This document shows, piece after piece, positions 49,949-58,511 of a stretch of DNA of 64,000 bases (position 1 is its first letter; every line of letters begins with the position of its first letter). The stretch is taken from assembly GCF_027922265.1 (NCBI RefSeq), contig NZ_BSFI01000023.1, forward strand, positions 186,001-250,000. Reading direction: 5' to 3'. The position numbers were made by a program, and so were the translations under genes. Below the pieces are notes generated by a model that searched no databases, had not been told where the DNA came from, and saw nothing but the letters and a program-made list of their open reading frames with translations. Source of the DNA: Hansschlegelia plantiphila (lineage in GTDB: Bacteria > Pseudomonadota > Alphaproteobacteria > Rhizobiales > Methylopilaceae).

Positions 49949-51700
49949 CTACTGCGAAGTTGTAATATTCTGTTGCAGAATGTGTTCCGGCTCGCTGGCG
50001 CGGAGGGCGAGATAGAGTTCGCGCGACCGGCTGCGGCTGAGTTTTCCGGACGATGTGACAGGCAAAGCGTGCGCCCCGACCAGCCGCACCGTGACTGGCG
50101 TTCCGAAGCGCTGGCGGAGCAGGGCGGAGACTTCCGTCGCCAGAGCCTCGCGCGCGTCCGGCGCGGCCGTCCGGCACTGCACGAGGGCGACGACCTCCTC
50201 GCCTTCCGCCGCGTCGACCGAGAACACGGCGACGTCGCCGCTCCGCAGCGTCTCGATCCCGTGCTCGACCGCCCATTCCAGATCCTGCGGCCAGACGTTG
50301 CGGCCGTTGACGAGGATGAGGTCCTTGGCGCGGCCGGTGACGACCAGCTGGCCCTCGGTGAGGTAGCCGAGGTCGCCGGTGTCGAGCCATCCGTCGGAGG
50401 AAAGCGCCTCGCGCGTCGCCTCCTCCTCGCGGAAATAGTCGCGCATCAGGCTGGGGCCCCGGGCGAAGATGCGGCCGACCCGCCGTTCGGCCAGAACCGT
50501 CCCGTCGGCTGAGCGCGCCTCGATCCTGTGGCCGGGGAGAGCGGGGCCGCACAGCACGAACTCGCGCGTCCGCTCGCCGGCCTCGCTTGCGACGGCGACG
50601 CCTTCGTTCTCCAGACGGTCGAGGTCGAGCGTCTCGGCGCGCAGGCCCTCGCCGAGCGGGGCGAAGGTCAGCGCAAGCGTCGCCTCCGCCATGCCGTAGC
50701 TCGCGACGTAAGCGGCGGGATCGAAGCCGTGGCGCCGGAAGCGGTCGGCGAAGCGGCGCAGCACGTGCGGGCGGATCATGTCGCCCCCGATGCCGGCGCA
50801 GCGCCAGGACGAGATGTCGAGATCGCCGAGGTCGACGGTCGCAGCACGCTGCGCCGAGAGTTCGAACCCGAAGCTCGGGCTGTAGGAGATCGTGCCGCGG
50901 TTGCGCGCCATCAGCTCCAGCCAGAGCAGCGGCCGCCGCGCGAAATCGCGGGTCGCGAGATAGTCGACGGTGAGCCCGGCCACGATCGGCGTCAGCATGA
51001 AGCCGACCAGTCCCATGTCGTGGTAGAATGGCAGCCACGAGACGCAGCGGTCGCCGGGACGCACGACGAGGCCATGGCGGCTGATTGCCGTCGCGTTGGC
51101 CATCAGCTGGCGGTGAGTGACGGAAATGCCCTTCGGGAAGCGCGTGCTGCCCGACGAAAACTGAAGATAGGCGAGGTCGTCGACTTCCGGACGCGGCAGC
51201 TCGCCGTCATGAGCCGCGACGCCCTCAAGGTCGGCCGCCGTGCCGACGATGGCGAGCGGCAGGCCGGCCGAAGCCTCCAGCAGCCACTCCCTCATCGCGG
51301 TGGGCGCGAAGGCGGCCTGCGCGTCGGCGCATTCGATCATCTTGCGGACATGGCCGATATAGGCCTCGCGCCCGCCGAAGGCCATCGGCAGCGGCATCGG
51401 CGCCGGAACGATGCGGGCGTAGCCGCAGGCGAAGAACAGCCGGACGAAGTCGCCCTCGGTGTCGGCGATCAGCGCCACCCTGTCGCCTGGCCTCAACCCC
51501 GCGCCGAGCAGTTTCCGCGCGAGCGCTCGGGCGTCGGCCGCAAGACGTCCGAAGGTCAGCGCCTCGGTCAGCGCGCCCTTGCCGGAATGGAAGTTGAAGC
51601 CCTCCGTTCCCTGCGCCGCGATCTCGAGCGCGTCGAGGATCGTCAGACCGCGCTCGGCTGCGACTTCCGGCGTCAATGGGGCCTCGGTGAGGTCGGTCAT
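49949..51700 (-). CDS. Fatty acyl-AMP ligase, candidate acyl-ACP synthetase
   Basis: Activates a fatty acid as acyl-AMP and passes it to a carrier protein. The 583-residue protein has the P-loop LQFSSGSTRFPKGISVTHRQ, motif SYGMAEATLALTF, GWLDTGDLGYL and GRAKDLILVNGRNVWPQDLE, all typical of the FAAL/acyl-ACP ligase group. It probably loads the ACP at 49284-49535, as the Caulobacter acyl-ACP synthetase does for ceramide synthesis. It lies 35 bases after the ABC exporter on the same strand. Confidence 0.88.
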   Translation of the reverse strand: MTDLTEAPLTPEVAAERGLTILDALEIAAQGTEGFNFHSGKGALTEALTFGRLAADARALARKLLGAGLRPGDRVALIADTEGDFVRLFFACGYARIVPAPMPLPMAFGGREAYIGHVRKMIECADAQAAFAPTAMREWLLEASAGLPLAIVGTAADLEGVAAHDGELPRPEVDDLAYLQFSSGSTRFPKGISVTHRQLMANATAISRHGLVVRPGDRCVSWLPFYHDMGLVGFMLTPIVAGLTVDYLATRDFARRPLLWLELMARNRGTISYSPSFGFELSAQRAATVDLGDLDISSWRCAGIGGDMIRPHVLRRFADRFRRHGFDPAAYVASYGMAEATLALTFAPLGEGLRAETLDLDRLENEGVAVASEAGERTREFVLCGPALPGHRIEARSADGTVLAERRVGRIFARGPSLMRDYFREEEATREALSSDGWLDTGDLGYLTEGQLVVTGRAKDLILVNGRNVWPQDLEWAVEHGIETLRSGDVAVFSVDAAEGEEVVALVQCRTAAPDAREALATEVSALLRQRFGTPVTVRLVGAHALPVTSSGKLSRSRSRELYLALRASEPEHILQQNITTSQ

Positions 51701-51735
51701 TCCTGCATTCCCAATGGATCGCTGTTCCCGGACGC

Positions 51736-53547
51736 TCAGGCGAGCGGGTCGGCGGCGCGCAGCCGCGGTCCGGCCCCGGCGGACGCAGGCGCGCCGGGAT
51801 CACGGCGTTCGACCGAAAGCACCCGTCCGCTGGACAGGCGCACGACGTTGTCGGAGGCGCGCTCCCAGGCCGGCTGATGCGAGATCGCAAGCACCGTCAC
51901 GCCGGTGGTTCGCGACAGCTCGAGCACGTTGCGCACGATGTTCGCCTCGGTTTCCGGGTCGAGCGCCGTGGTCGCCTCATCGAGGATGAGAAGCTGCGGC
52001 CGGTGGACCAGCGCGCGCGCGATCGAGACCCGCTGGCGCTGGCCGCCCGACAGCCGCGCGCCGCGCTCGCCGACGATCGTGTCGAGGCCCTCCGGCAGCT
52101 CGGCGACGAAGCCGCTGGCGCCCGCCTGCTCCAGCGCGCGCATCACGTCGTCGTCGTCGAATTCGGGCTGCCCGAGCGTGATGTTGGCGCGCAGCGTATC
52201 GTGGAACAGGATTAGCTCCTGAGGCACGTAGCCGGTCATCTTCCGCCAGGTCGCAAGGTCGATCTCCGGCAGCGGAACGCCGTCGATCAGCACGTCGCCG
52301 CTGGTGCGCTCGTGCAGGCCGAGCAGCAGGTCGACCGCGGTGGTCTTGCCTGCGCCGGAAGGGCCGGTGATCGTCGTCACCTTGCCCTTGGGCGCCTCGA
52401 AGCTGACCCCGGTCAGGATCGGCGTGTCGCCGATCGTGAAGGAGACGTCGCGGAACGTGATGCCCTTGTCGAAGGTCGGCGTCTTGCCGAGCGGGGAGGG
52501 TTCGCGCATGGCGCGCGCGGCGTCGATGGTGTTCGCGATCGCGGTGAACGAGGCCTGCGCGATGCGAACCGCCTGCAACGCCTGCTGCGCCTTGCCGATG
52601 CTGGTGACGACGCGCGCGAGCAGCAGCGCCATGACGAGCACCTGGCCGGGCGGCATCTCCCAGAAGCCGACGGCGATGTAGATGACGCCTGCGAGGCAGA
52701 TCGCAAGGATCGGCTCCTGCAGCGCCTTGTTGGCCTCGCGGGCGTAGGCCTGCTTGCGCTGGGCCGTGCGGATGCGGTCGGCGTCGCGCTCGAACAGGGT
52801 CTGGAAGCGGGCGTGGCGGCCCATCGCCTTCATCGGCTTGATGCCGACGAGCAGGTCGACGAGGCCGCCGACCATGGTGCGGATGTGCCGCTTCTGCTTG
52901 CGCGCCGTGCGCTTCGCGATCGTGACGAAGCGGTTGAGCGTCAGGACCATCACGAGGCCGATCGCGAGCGACAGGACGCCGAGCCGCCAGGAGATCAGGG
53001 TCGCGATCGCGGCGTAGGTCAGGACCTGGATCATCTCCGCGGCGAATTTGGCGGCGGCGTTGTAGGCCTCGCCCGCCTGGCTCGCCTCGGAGCTCAGCGC
53101 GGCCGAGAACCGGCCGACCGGCTGTCGCACGTAATAGGACCAGCGCGCCGCGAGCAGCGAGTCGATCAGGTCGAGCCGCATCTTGTTCGCGACGTCGGCG
53201 GTGGCGCGGCCGACGCGGTGCATCGCGACCAGCGTGAGCAGCGCTTTCAGCACCATGCCGCCGACCAGCACCAGCAGGAAGAAGCCGAGCGTCGGGGCGA
53301 TCCCGAGGCCCTGCACGAAGGTGATGATCTTGCCGCTGATCCCCTTCGGCGAGCCGCCTTCCGGCCCGATGGCCGAAAGCAGCGGCAGCAGGCTCGCCAC
53401 GCCGAAGCCTTCCGCCGCGCCCGCCATCACTAGGCAGAACAGCGTCATGTAGGTGCGGTTCAGCGGGATCACGGTGACGATCCGCCTGAGCGCCGCAAAC
53501 GGCAGCTTCCGCATCTTGCGCGGTCGGTCGGTTCGTTCGAGCGGCAT
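51736..53547 (-). CDS. ABC exporter (MsbA-like) heading the sphingolipid operon
   Basis: Half-size ABC transporter of 603 residues: six membrane helices (about 25-320) and an ATPase domain with Walker A TGPSGAGKTTAVD, signature ARLSGGQRQRVS and Walker B LLILDEATTALD. It is 35 bases upstream of the FAAL and so most likely co-transcribed with it. A lipid flippase role for ceramide or its derivatives is inference from this position; lipid A or another substrate is possible. The ATG at 53547 is preferred because the frame before it is arginine-rich noise. Confidence 0.85.
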   Translation of the reverse strand: MPLERTDRPRKMRKLPFAALRRIVTVIPLNRTYMTLFCLVMAGAAEGFGVASLLPLLSAIGPEGGSPKGISGKIITFVQGLGIAPTLGFFLLVLVGGMVLKALLTLVAMHRVGRATADVANKMRLDLIDSLLAARWSYYVRQPVGRFSAALSSEASQAGEAYNAAAKFAAEMIQVLTYAAIATLISWRLGVLSLAIGLVMVLTLNRFVTIAKRTARKQKRHIRTMVGGLVDLLVGIKPMKAMGRHARFQTLFERDADRIRTAQRKQAYAREANKALQEPILAICLAGVIYIAVGFWEMPPGQVLVMALLLARVVTSIGKAQQALQAVRIAQASFTAIANTIDAARAMREPSPLGKTPTFDKGITFRDVSFTIGDTPILTGVSFEAPKGKVTTITGPSGAGKTTAVDLLLGLHERTSGDVLIDGVPLPEIDLATWRKMTGYVPQELILFHDTLRANITLGQPEFDDDDVMRALEQAGASGFVAELPEGLDTIVGERGARLSGGQRQRVSIARALVHRPQLLILDEATTALDPETEANIVRNVLELSRTTGVTVLAISHQPAWERASDNVVRLSSGRVLSVERRDPGAPASAGAGPRLRAADPLA

Positions 53548-53816
53548 GGCTGCCCTGTATGCGGCGGGGTCGCGCCTGGTGCGTGGCGTGCGGCGACGCC
53601 TGAGGCGGGGCCGGCTCGCTGGCGACTGTCTATGGCCAAAAGCCGGCGTCCTCAAGCCGCCCGGCCGCACGACCGGCGGGCGGCGGCGCAAACGCCCATC
53701 GCCGGCGACGGCGTTGACGAAGCGAGACGCATGGCGCCATGAACGCGGGCTGTGCGAGCTGCGCCCGCCGAACGGGCCCGGTCGCCGCAGTCCCCATTCC
53801 GCTCACCCGTGGCGCG

Positions 53817-54911
53817 ATGTCCGACGGTCCGCGAGCCTCCGAGCCTCTCATCTGGCTGTTGACCGACGACCGCCCGGGCAACCGGACGCAGGCGGTCGGC
53901 GCCGCCCGCACGGTCGGGTGGCCGACCGTCGAGAAGCGCCTCGCCTTCAATGACCGCCAGACCATCGCGACGCCGCGCCTCGGCGCGACCCTGGAGACGC
54001 TGGACGAGGCCTCGCGCGCCTCGATCGTCCCGCCCTATCCCGACCTCGTGATCGCGGCCGGCCGCCGCGCCGTGCCGGTCGCGGCATGGCTGCGCCGTGA
54101 GGCCGGCGCCCGCGTGGTGCTCATCGGGCGGCGCACGCCGGACGGCGTCGCCGACCTGACGGTCCGCACCGCCTATCTCAGGCAGGTCCCGCATCCCCGG
54201 CTTCTCGAGCTCGCGCTGCCGCTGACGCAGATCGACGCGGAGCGGCTGGCGGAGGCGCGCAGCGCCGAACCCGATCCGCTCGAAGGCCTCGCCCGCCCGC
54301 GCGTCGCCTTCCTCGTCGGCGGCCCGACCGGCCAGCACGATATGAGCGACGCCTTCGCCGCCGGCATGGCGCGTGAGGTCGCCGCCGCCGCGGCGGACGC
54401 CGGGGGCGGGCTCGCGATCCTCACGAGCCGACGGACCCCGGCCTCGGCGGTCGCTGCGATCCGCGGCGCGGCGCCGGGGGCGCGGCTGATCGCATGGTCG
54501 CCGGACGCCACCTACAATCCTTATGTCGCGACGCTCGCGAACGCCGATTTGCTGGTCGTCACCGGAGAGAGCGAGTCGATGCTGGCGGAGGCGGTCGCGG
54601 CCGGCCTGCCGCTGACCATCTACCCGCTGGTCGCCCGGCCCCTGTCTGCGAAGGCGCGCGTCAGGGCCGGGATCGCGAGCCTCGCGCTCGGCCACGGGCC
54701 GCTTGCGGCGCTGTGCGGCCGGGTGATGTCCGAGGGCTGGGTCGCGCCGCGCCGCGATCTCGTCGTGATGCACCGCCTGATCGAGGAGCGCGGCTGGGGC
54801 CGTGTGTTCGACGGGCGGCTCAACCGCGAGCCCCCGCTGCCGCATGACGAGCGGCGGGCGCTCGGCGACCGCATCCGCGCCGTGATGGCGGAAGGGAAGG
54901 CGACGGCATGA
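53817..54911 (+). CDS. ELM1-family putative glycosyltransferase
   Basis: A 364-residue protein of the mitochondrial fission ELM1/GtrOC1 family, a GT-B-like fold with unknown donor and acceptor. Visible family features are LTDDRPGNRTQAVGAA at the N-terminus, LVIAAGRRAVPVAAWL, FLVGGPTGQHD and NADLLVVTGESESMLAEA. The ATG at 53817 starts the conserved part; upstream is low-complexity. It heads a three-gene plus-strand group (overlap of four bases with the next gene) and is divergent from the ABC exporter. Confidence 0.8.
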   Translation: MSDGPRASEPLIWLLTDDRPGNRTQAVGAARTVGWPTVEKRLAFNDRQTIATPRLGATLETLDEASRASIVPPYPDLVIAAGRRAVPVAAWLRREAGARVVLIGRRTPDGVADLTVRTAYLRQVPHPRLLELALPLTQIDAERLAEARSAEPDPLEGLARPRVAFLVGGPTGQHDMSDAFAAGMAREVAAAAADAGGGLAILTSRRTPASAVAAIRGAAPGARLIAWSPDATYNPYVATLANADLLVVTGESESMLAEAVAAGLPLTIYPLVARPLSAKARVRAGIASLALGHGPLAALCGRVMSEGWVAPRRDLVVMHRLIEERGWGRVFDGRLNREPPLPHDERRALGDRIRAVMAEGKATA

Positions 54912-56140
54912 CGGCGTTCGCGCTCGCGAAGGAGCGACTCGGCCTCAAGCTCAGGAAGAAGCGCTCGCTTTGGCTCGTCGGCGAGGACCGCGCCTCTTTC
55001 GAGGCCGCGGCCCCGCTGATCGCCGCCGCGGCCGAGCGCTACGAGCGCATGCGCATCGTGCTGTCGGGGCCGCCAGCGCTGCGCGTCTGGCTCGCGGAGC
55101 GCTTCCCCGACGCGGTGGCGCACGCCGCGCCCTATCCGTTCCTCGCCGCGGCCCGCCGCTTCCTTGCGCATGGCAGCTTCCGCTCGATCCTCGCGCTCGA
55201 CGGCGTCGCGCTGCCGCCGGCGCTGATCAAAGCCGTCGCCCTCGAGGGCATGGCGCTGCTCGCGCTCCGCACCCGCGCCGCCGCGCCGCCGGCCCGGCCG
55301 GAGGTCGCGCGCGCGGCCGAGGCCCAGCTCTCCCTCGCCGAAGGAGTCGATGCGGCGCTGGACGAGATCCGTCCGTTTCTCGCCCGCGACCACAAGAAGC
55401 GCCGGAAGAAGAACGGCCTCAGCCCGTCGAACGTGGTGCTCGGCTGGTCGCGCCGACCGCTGGTCAGCAGATTGATCGCCTGGCGGGTCGAGAGGATCGC
55501 GGACATCGCAGACCTCGCGCGGCGGCTCGGCCGCCCGCAGACGATCCTGTGCCTCGGCAACGGGCCGTCATCGGAAGACCCGCGTCTCGACGACGTCGCC
55601 TATGACGCGCTGTTCCGCGTCAACCAGAGCTGGCGGGCGAGAGGCCGCTTCGTCGACCCGGCGGTCCTCTTCACCGGCAATCGCCAGGTGATGGAGGACT
55701 TCGAAGGCGTGATCTTCGGCCTGCAGACCAACCACGCCGAGATCCGTCTCGCCAAGGGCCGCATCCTGGCCGCGAAGGGAGGCTCCACACGGTTCTTCCG
55801 GGTGGACGAGATCACCGATCCGATCGGCGCCCACAGCTGGGGCGCGTTCCGCCCGAGCAACGGCGCCGCCATGGTCGCGACCGCCGTCGCGCTGAAGCCG
55901 AAAAAGCTGGTGATCGCCGGCATCGACCTGTTCCGGCACCCGGAAGGGGCCTATCCCGGCGACTCGGCCACGCCGAACGCTTTTGTCACGGCCCACGACG
56001 CCGACGCCGAACTCGGCTTCCTTCTCAGCCTGTTGGACGGTTTCGACGGCGAGCTTTTGATCTTGAGCAATGTGCTCCGCGAGGCGTTGGACCATCATCG
56101 CGCGACCGCTCGGTTGCCCGAACCCGCCGCCGGGCGTTAA
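54908..56140 (+). CDS. Putative glycosyltransferase with Kdo-transferase-like and GNGPS domains
   Basis: A 410-residue protein not firmly recognised. Residues 1-100 resemble the N-terminal half of Kdo transferase-like enzymes (SLWLVGEDRASFEAAAPLI, RMRIVLSGPPALRVW). Residues about 205-395 carry TILCLGNGPSSEDPRL (GNGPS at 218-222) and FRPSNGAAMVATAVALKPK, resembling the DUF115/sialyltransferase-like group. It overlaps the ELM1 gene by four bases. It is probably an envelope glycan enzyme; the specific activity is unknown. Confidence 0.65.
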   Translation: MTAFALAKERLGLKLRKKRSLWLVGEDRASFEAAAPLIAAAAERYERMRIVLSGPPALRVWLAERFPDAVAHAAPYPFLAAARRFLAHGSFRSILALDGVALPPALIKAVALEGMALLALRTRAAAPPARPEVARAAEAQLSLAEGVDAALDEIRPFLARDHKKRRKKNGLSPSNVVLGWSRRPLVSRLIAWRVERIADIADLARRLGRPQTILCLGNGPSSEDPRLDDVAYDALFRVNQSWRARGRFVDPAVLFTGNRQVMEDFEGVIFGLQTNHAEIRLAKGRILAAKGGSTRFFRVDEITDPIGAHSWGAFRPSNGAAMVATAVALKPKKLVIAGIDLFRHPEGAYPGDSATPNAFVTAHDADAELGFLLSLLDGFDGELLILSNVLREALDHHRATARLPEPAAGR

Positions 56141-56195
56141 AATGGTCTGAACAACTCCGGCGCGGTTTCTGCGACGGCCCTCGAATAATTCTAAG

Positions 56196-57545
56196 ATGAG
56201 AGAAGACGTGTCAAACAATCCAGGTCGGCACAGCCGGTACGAAACCAAGTGGTATCATCGCCAGCCGAGCTTCTGGTTCCGCAAGGACCGTCCTCGGCCT
56301 GAGGGCCATCGCCTCGCCCCCGAGGTCGTGCGGTTCGACGCGGAGCCCGGCGTGACGCCGAGCGAGAAGCCGCCCGTGCGCATCTTCCTCGGCACCGAGC
56401 CGCTGCAGGCGCGCGCCGAACGCATCTTCCTGTGGTCGGTCAAGCAGCATCGCGATCCGGCGCGCGTCTACGAGATCTATCTGATGAAGGATCTCAAGGG
56501 CTATGATCGCCACGGCTGGAAGACCGGCTTCACCAACTTCCGCTACGCGATCCCAGGCCTCGCCGGCAATCACGGCCGGGCGATCTACAACGACGTCGAC
56601 CAGATCTACCTCGCCGACCCCGCCGAAATGTTCGACATGGACATGAAGGGCGCCGGGGCGCTCGCGATCAATCCGGGCGAAGACTCGGTGATGCTGATCG
56701 ATTGCGACGTGATGGCCAAGCATTGGCCGATCGCCGAAGTCGGCCTGCCCGGCATGAAGAAGAAGCGCTTCCGCAACGCCGCGACGGAGCTGAAGCTCTG
56801 GGGCGAACTGCCGGGCGTATGGAACGCGCGCGACGACGAGTTCAACGCCGCGCAGTCCAAGTGCTTCCACTTCACCACGCTGCAGACGCAGCCGTGGCGC
56901 CCGTTCCCGGACCAGATCCGCTACAGCGATCACCCGGATGGCGAGGTCTGGTTCGCGCTGGAGCGTTCGGCCGACCGCGCGCGGTTCACCGGCTTCACCC
57001 GCGAGAAGCCGAGCCCGAGCTTCGCCGCGGCGCTCGCGCGGCTGGGCAACGGCTCGCCTGCGGCGACGGACGCCGCCGCTGACGCCGCGGAAATCGCCAA
57101 GCTCGCGTCCGCGACCGGCGCCAAGACCGTGCTCGACTATTCCGCCCCTGCGCCCGGCGGCGCGGCCCGCGCCTGGAGCGGCCTCGCCGTCACCGCGCGC
57201 GACGTGTCCAAGCCGCCGTTCGCCGAGCCCGTCGCCGGATCGTTCGACGGCGTGGTCGCGATCGACTCGCTGTCCGGCGTGCCGGAAGAGGACGTCGCCT
57301 GGGCGCTCGACGAGCTGTTCGCGGCCGCCGGCCGCTTCGTCTACGTGTCCGTCGTCAGCGACGCCTCGCGGATGATGGAGGGCGCAGCCCCGCTGCCGGC
57401 GGAATGGTGGAAGATGCAGCTCGAGCTCGCGGCGAACCGTACGCCCGGCCGTCGCTGGAAGCTGCTTGTCGCGGGTGAAAGCGCCTCGGGCGACGAGAAG
57501 GCCCACGCCTTTGGCGGCGGCGCCGAGCAGGCGAGAGCCGCCTGA
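56196..57545 (+). CDS. DxD glycosyltransferase fused to degenerate methyltransferase fold
   Basis: A 449-residue two-part protein. Residues 60-265 form a GT8/GT-A-like glycosyltransferase with DVD (133-135) in AIYNDVDQIYLADP. Residues about 290-440 have a class I methyltransferase-like shape (FDGVVAIDSLSGVPEEDVAW), but the SAM-binding loop, usually glycine-rich, reads VLDYSAPAPGG, so it may be inactive. It follows the GNGPS gene by 55 bases and probably belongs to the same operon. Donor and acceptor are unknown. Confidence 0.65.
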   Translation: MREDVSNNPGRHSRYETKWYHRQPSFWFRKDRPRPEGHRLAPEVVRFDAEPGVTPSEKPPVRIFLGTEPLQARAERIFLWSVKQHRDPARVYEIYLMKDLKGYDRHGWKTGFTNFRYAIPGLAGNHGRAIYNDVDQIYLADPAEMFDMDMKGAGALAINPGEDSVMLIDCDVMAKHWPIAEVGLPGMKKKRFRNAATELKLWGELPGVWNARDDEFNAAQSKCFHFTTLQTQPWRPFPDQIRYSDHPDGEVWFALERSADRARFTGFTREKPSPSFAAALARLGNGSPAATDAAADAAEIAKLASATGAKTVLDYSAPAPGGAARAWSGLAVTARDVSKPPFAEPVAGSFDGVVAIDSLSGVPEEDVAWALDELFAAAGRFVYVSVVSDASRMMEGAAPLPAEWWKMQLELAANRTPGRRWKLLVAGESASGDEKAHAFGGGAEQARAA

Positions 57546-57559
57546 GCTTCAAACTGTCT

Positions 57560-57589
57560 CCGTCATGCCCGCAGATGCGGGCATGACGG
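57560..57589. terminator. Long perfect palindrome, bidirectional terminator or REP unit
   Basis: Two 14-base arms, CCGTCATGCCCGCA (57560-57573) and its complement (57576-57589), flank GA. It lies between two convergent genes. The GTCATGCCCG core recalls dispersed palindromes of alphaproteobacteria. Confidence 0.6.
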
Positions 57590-57624
57590 TCGTGATCGGC
57601 TGTCCCGCTGCGCCGGCGGCTTCC

Positions 57625-57816
57625 TCAGTTCGCGGTTTCGGGCTCGAGTTCGGATTCCGACACGTGTCGGAGACGGCCGTCGTCCAGACACTGGACCCGA
57701 TAGCCGGGTTGTCCGTTCTCCGAGGGAAGACAGGCGACGACTTCCGCCGTCTGCGCTTTGGGCCCAAGCGGGCTTCCGACGAAACGCGCACGGGCGCCGA
57801 CCTTGTAAGCGTGCAT
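57625..57816 (-). CDS. Small conserved hypothetical protein (63 aa)
   Basis: Product starts MHAYKVGARARFVG and contains VVACLPSENGQPGYRVQCLDDG with a terminal SESELEPE. I recognise this as a small protein seen across Rhizobiales, with a predicted beta-rich SH3-like fold and no known function. The start codon is ATG at 57816. It converges with the glycosyltransferase gene across the palindrome at 57560-57589. Confidence 0.75.
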   Translation of the reverse strand: MHAYKVGARARFVGSPLGPKAQTAEVVACLPSENGQPGYRVQCLDDGRLRHVSESELEPETAN

Positions 57817-58069
57817 CGCGATTCTCCAGTTTCAGCCCCAAACATGATGCGCGCAGGCCGGGGGACCAGTGCGCCAGTTCGGAAACCGGCTGGAGCGACC
57901 GCGCCCTGCGGCGCCGCGTCGTCTGCGAAGTCACGGATCGCGCATAGGAAAAGGGGGGCGAAGCCCACCGTCGCCGCTCGTGTTTCAAAAATTTATGGCG
58001 CCGCCACAAAAGTGTCTTGAAGGCTGCTCCCAGTCATCTATCTTCGACCATAGTCCAACGGGTTCGGAT

Positions 58070-58074
58070 GGAGG
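58070..58074 (+). promoter_or_regulatory. Ribosome binding site deciding a GTG start
   Basis: GGAGG at 58070-58074 lies 5 bases before GTG 58080. The in-frame ATG at 58068 has no ribosome binding site. Confidence 0.5.
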
Positions 58075-58079
58075 AAGAG

Positions 58080-58256
58080 GTGTCCTACACGGTCATTTCG
58101 CAGGCGGATCGGGGTCCGGTCGCCACTGTCGTTCCCGGCGTCATCGACGCCCTCGCCCTTGCGCGGCAGCGGGAGTCCGACGCCCAGATCACCATTGCGG
58201 CCGCAGACGGCTGGATCCTGACGATCGAAGAGCTGGAAGAACTCGCGAAGACCTAA
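58080..58256 (+). CDS. Small hypothetical protein (58 aa)
   Basis: Starts SYTVISQADRGPVATVVPG after the initiator and ends IEELEELAKT. It is acidic and predicted alpha/beta, with no family I can name. Codon use is like the surrounding genes. GTG 58080 is preferred over ATG 58068 for the ribosome binding site. A strong terminator follows it at 58296-58334, so it is probably a single-gene unit. Confidence 0.55.
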   Translation: MSYTVISQADRGPVATVVPGVIDALALARQRESDAQITIAAADGWILTIEELEELAKT

Positions 58257-58295
58257 GTCTGCGCCTCCGGGCTTCAGAGGGATCCAAACGATTTG

Positions 58296-58334
58296 AAAGG
58301 GAGGCCGCGGCGACGCGGCCTCCCTTTAGTTTTT
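58296..58334 (+). terminator. Rho-independent terminator
   Basis: A 14-bp perfect stem (AAAGGGAGGCCGCG at 58296-58309, complement at 58314-58327) with a GCGA tetraloop is followed by AG and TTTTT (58330-58334). It is the clearest intrinsic terminator in the window and ends the small gene at 58080-58256. Confidence 0.9.
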
Positions 58335-58511
58335 CCTCGGGCCGGTCTCGTTGCGGAGAAGGGAGACTAGAGCGTTCTCCCAAGCCGCCGGGCGGCCGTC
58401 GGGGCCGTCGAGGCGGATGGTCTTGCTCCGCCGGGATGCGGCGCTTCGCGATTGATCCGTTTCCGCGTGCGGGCGAAGACTGAGCGCCCGACCTCACCGC
58501 GGAGATCGCCG

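Noticed and set aside
49967..49981. ATTCTG-TTG-CAGAAT hairpin at the end of the FAAL gene
   Set aside because: It lies inside the coding sequence, the stem is only 6 bp, and no T-run follows; likely chance.
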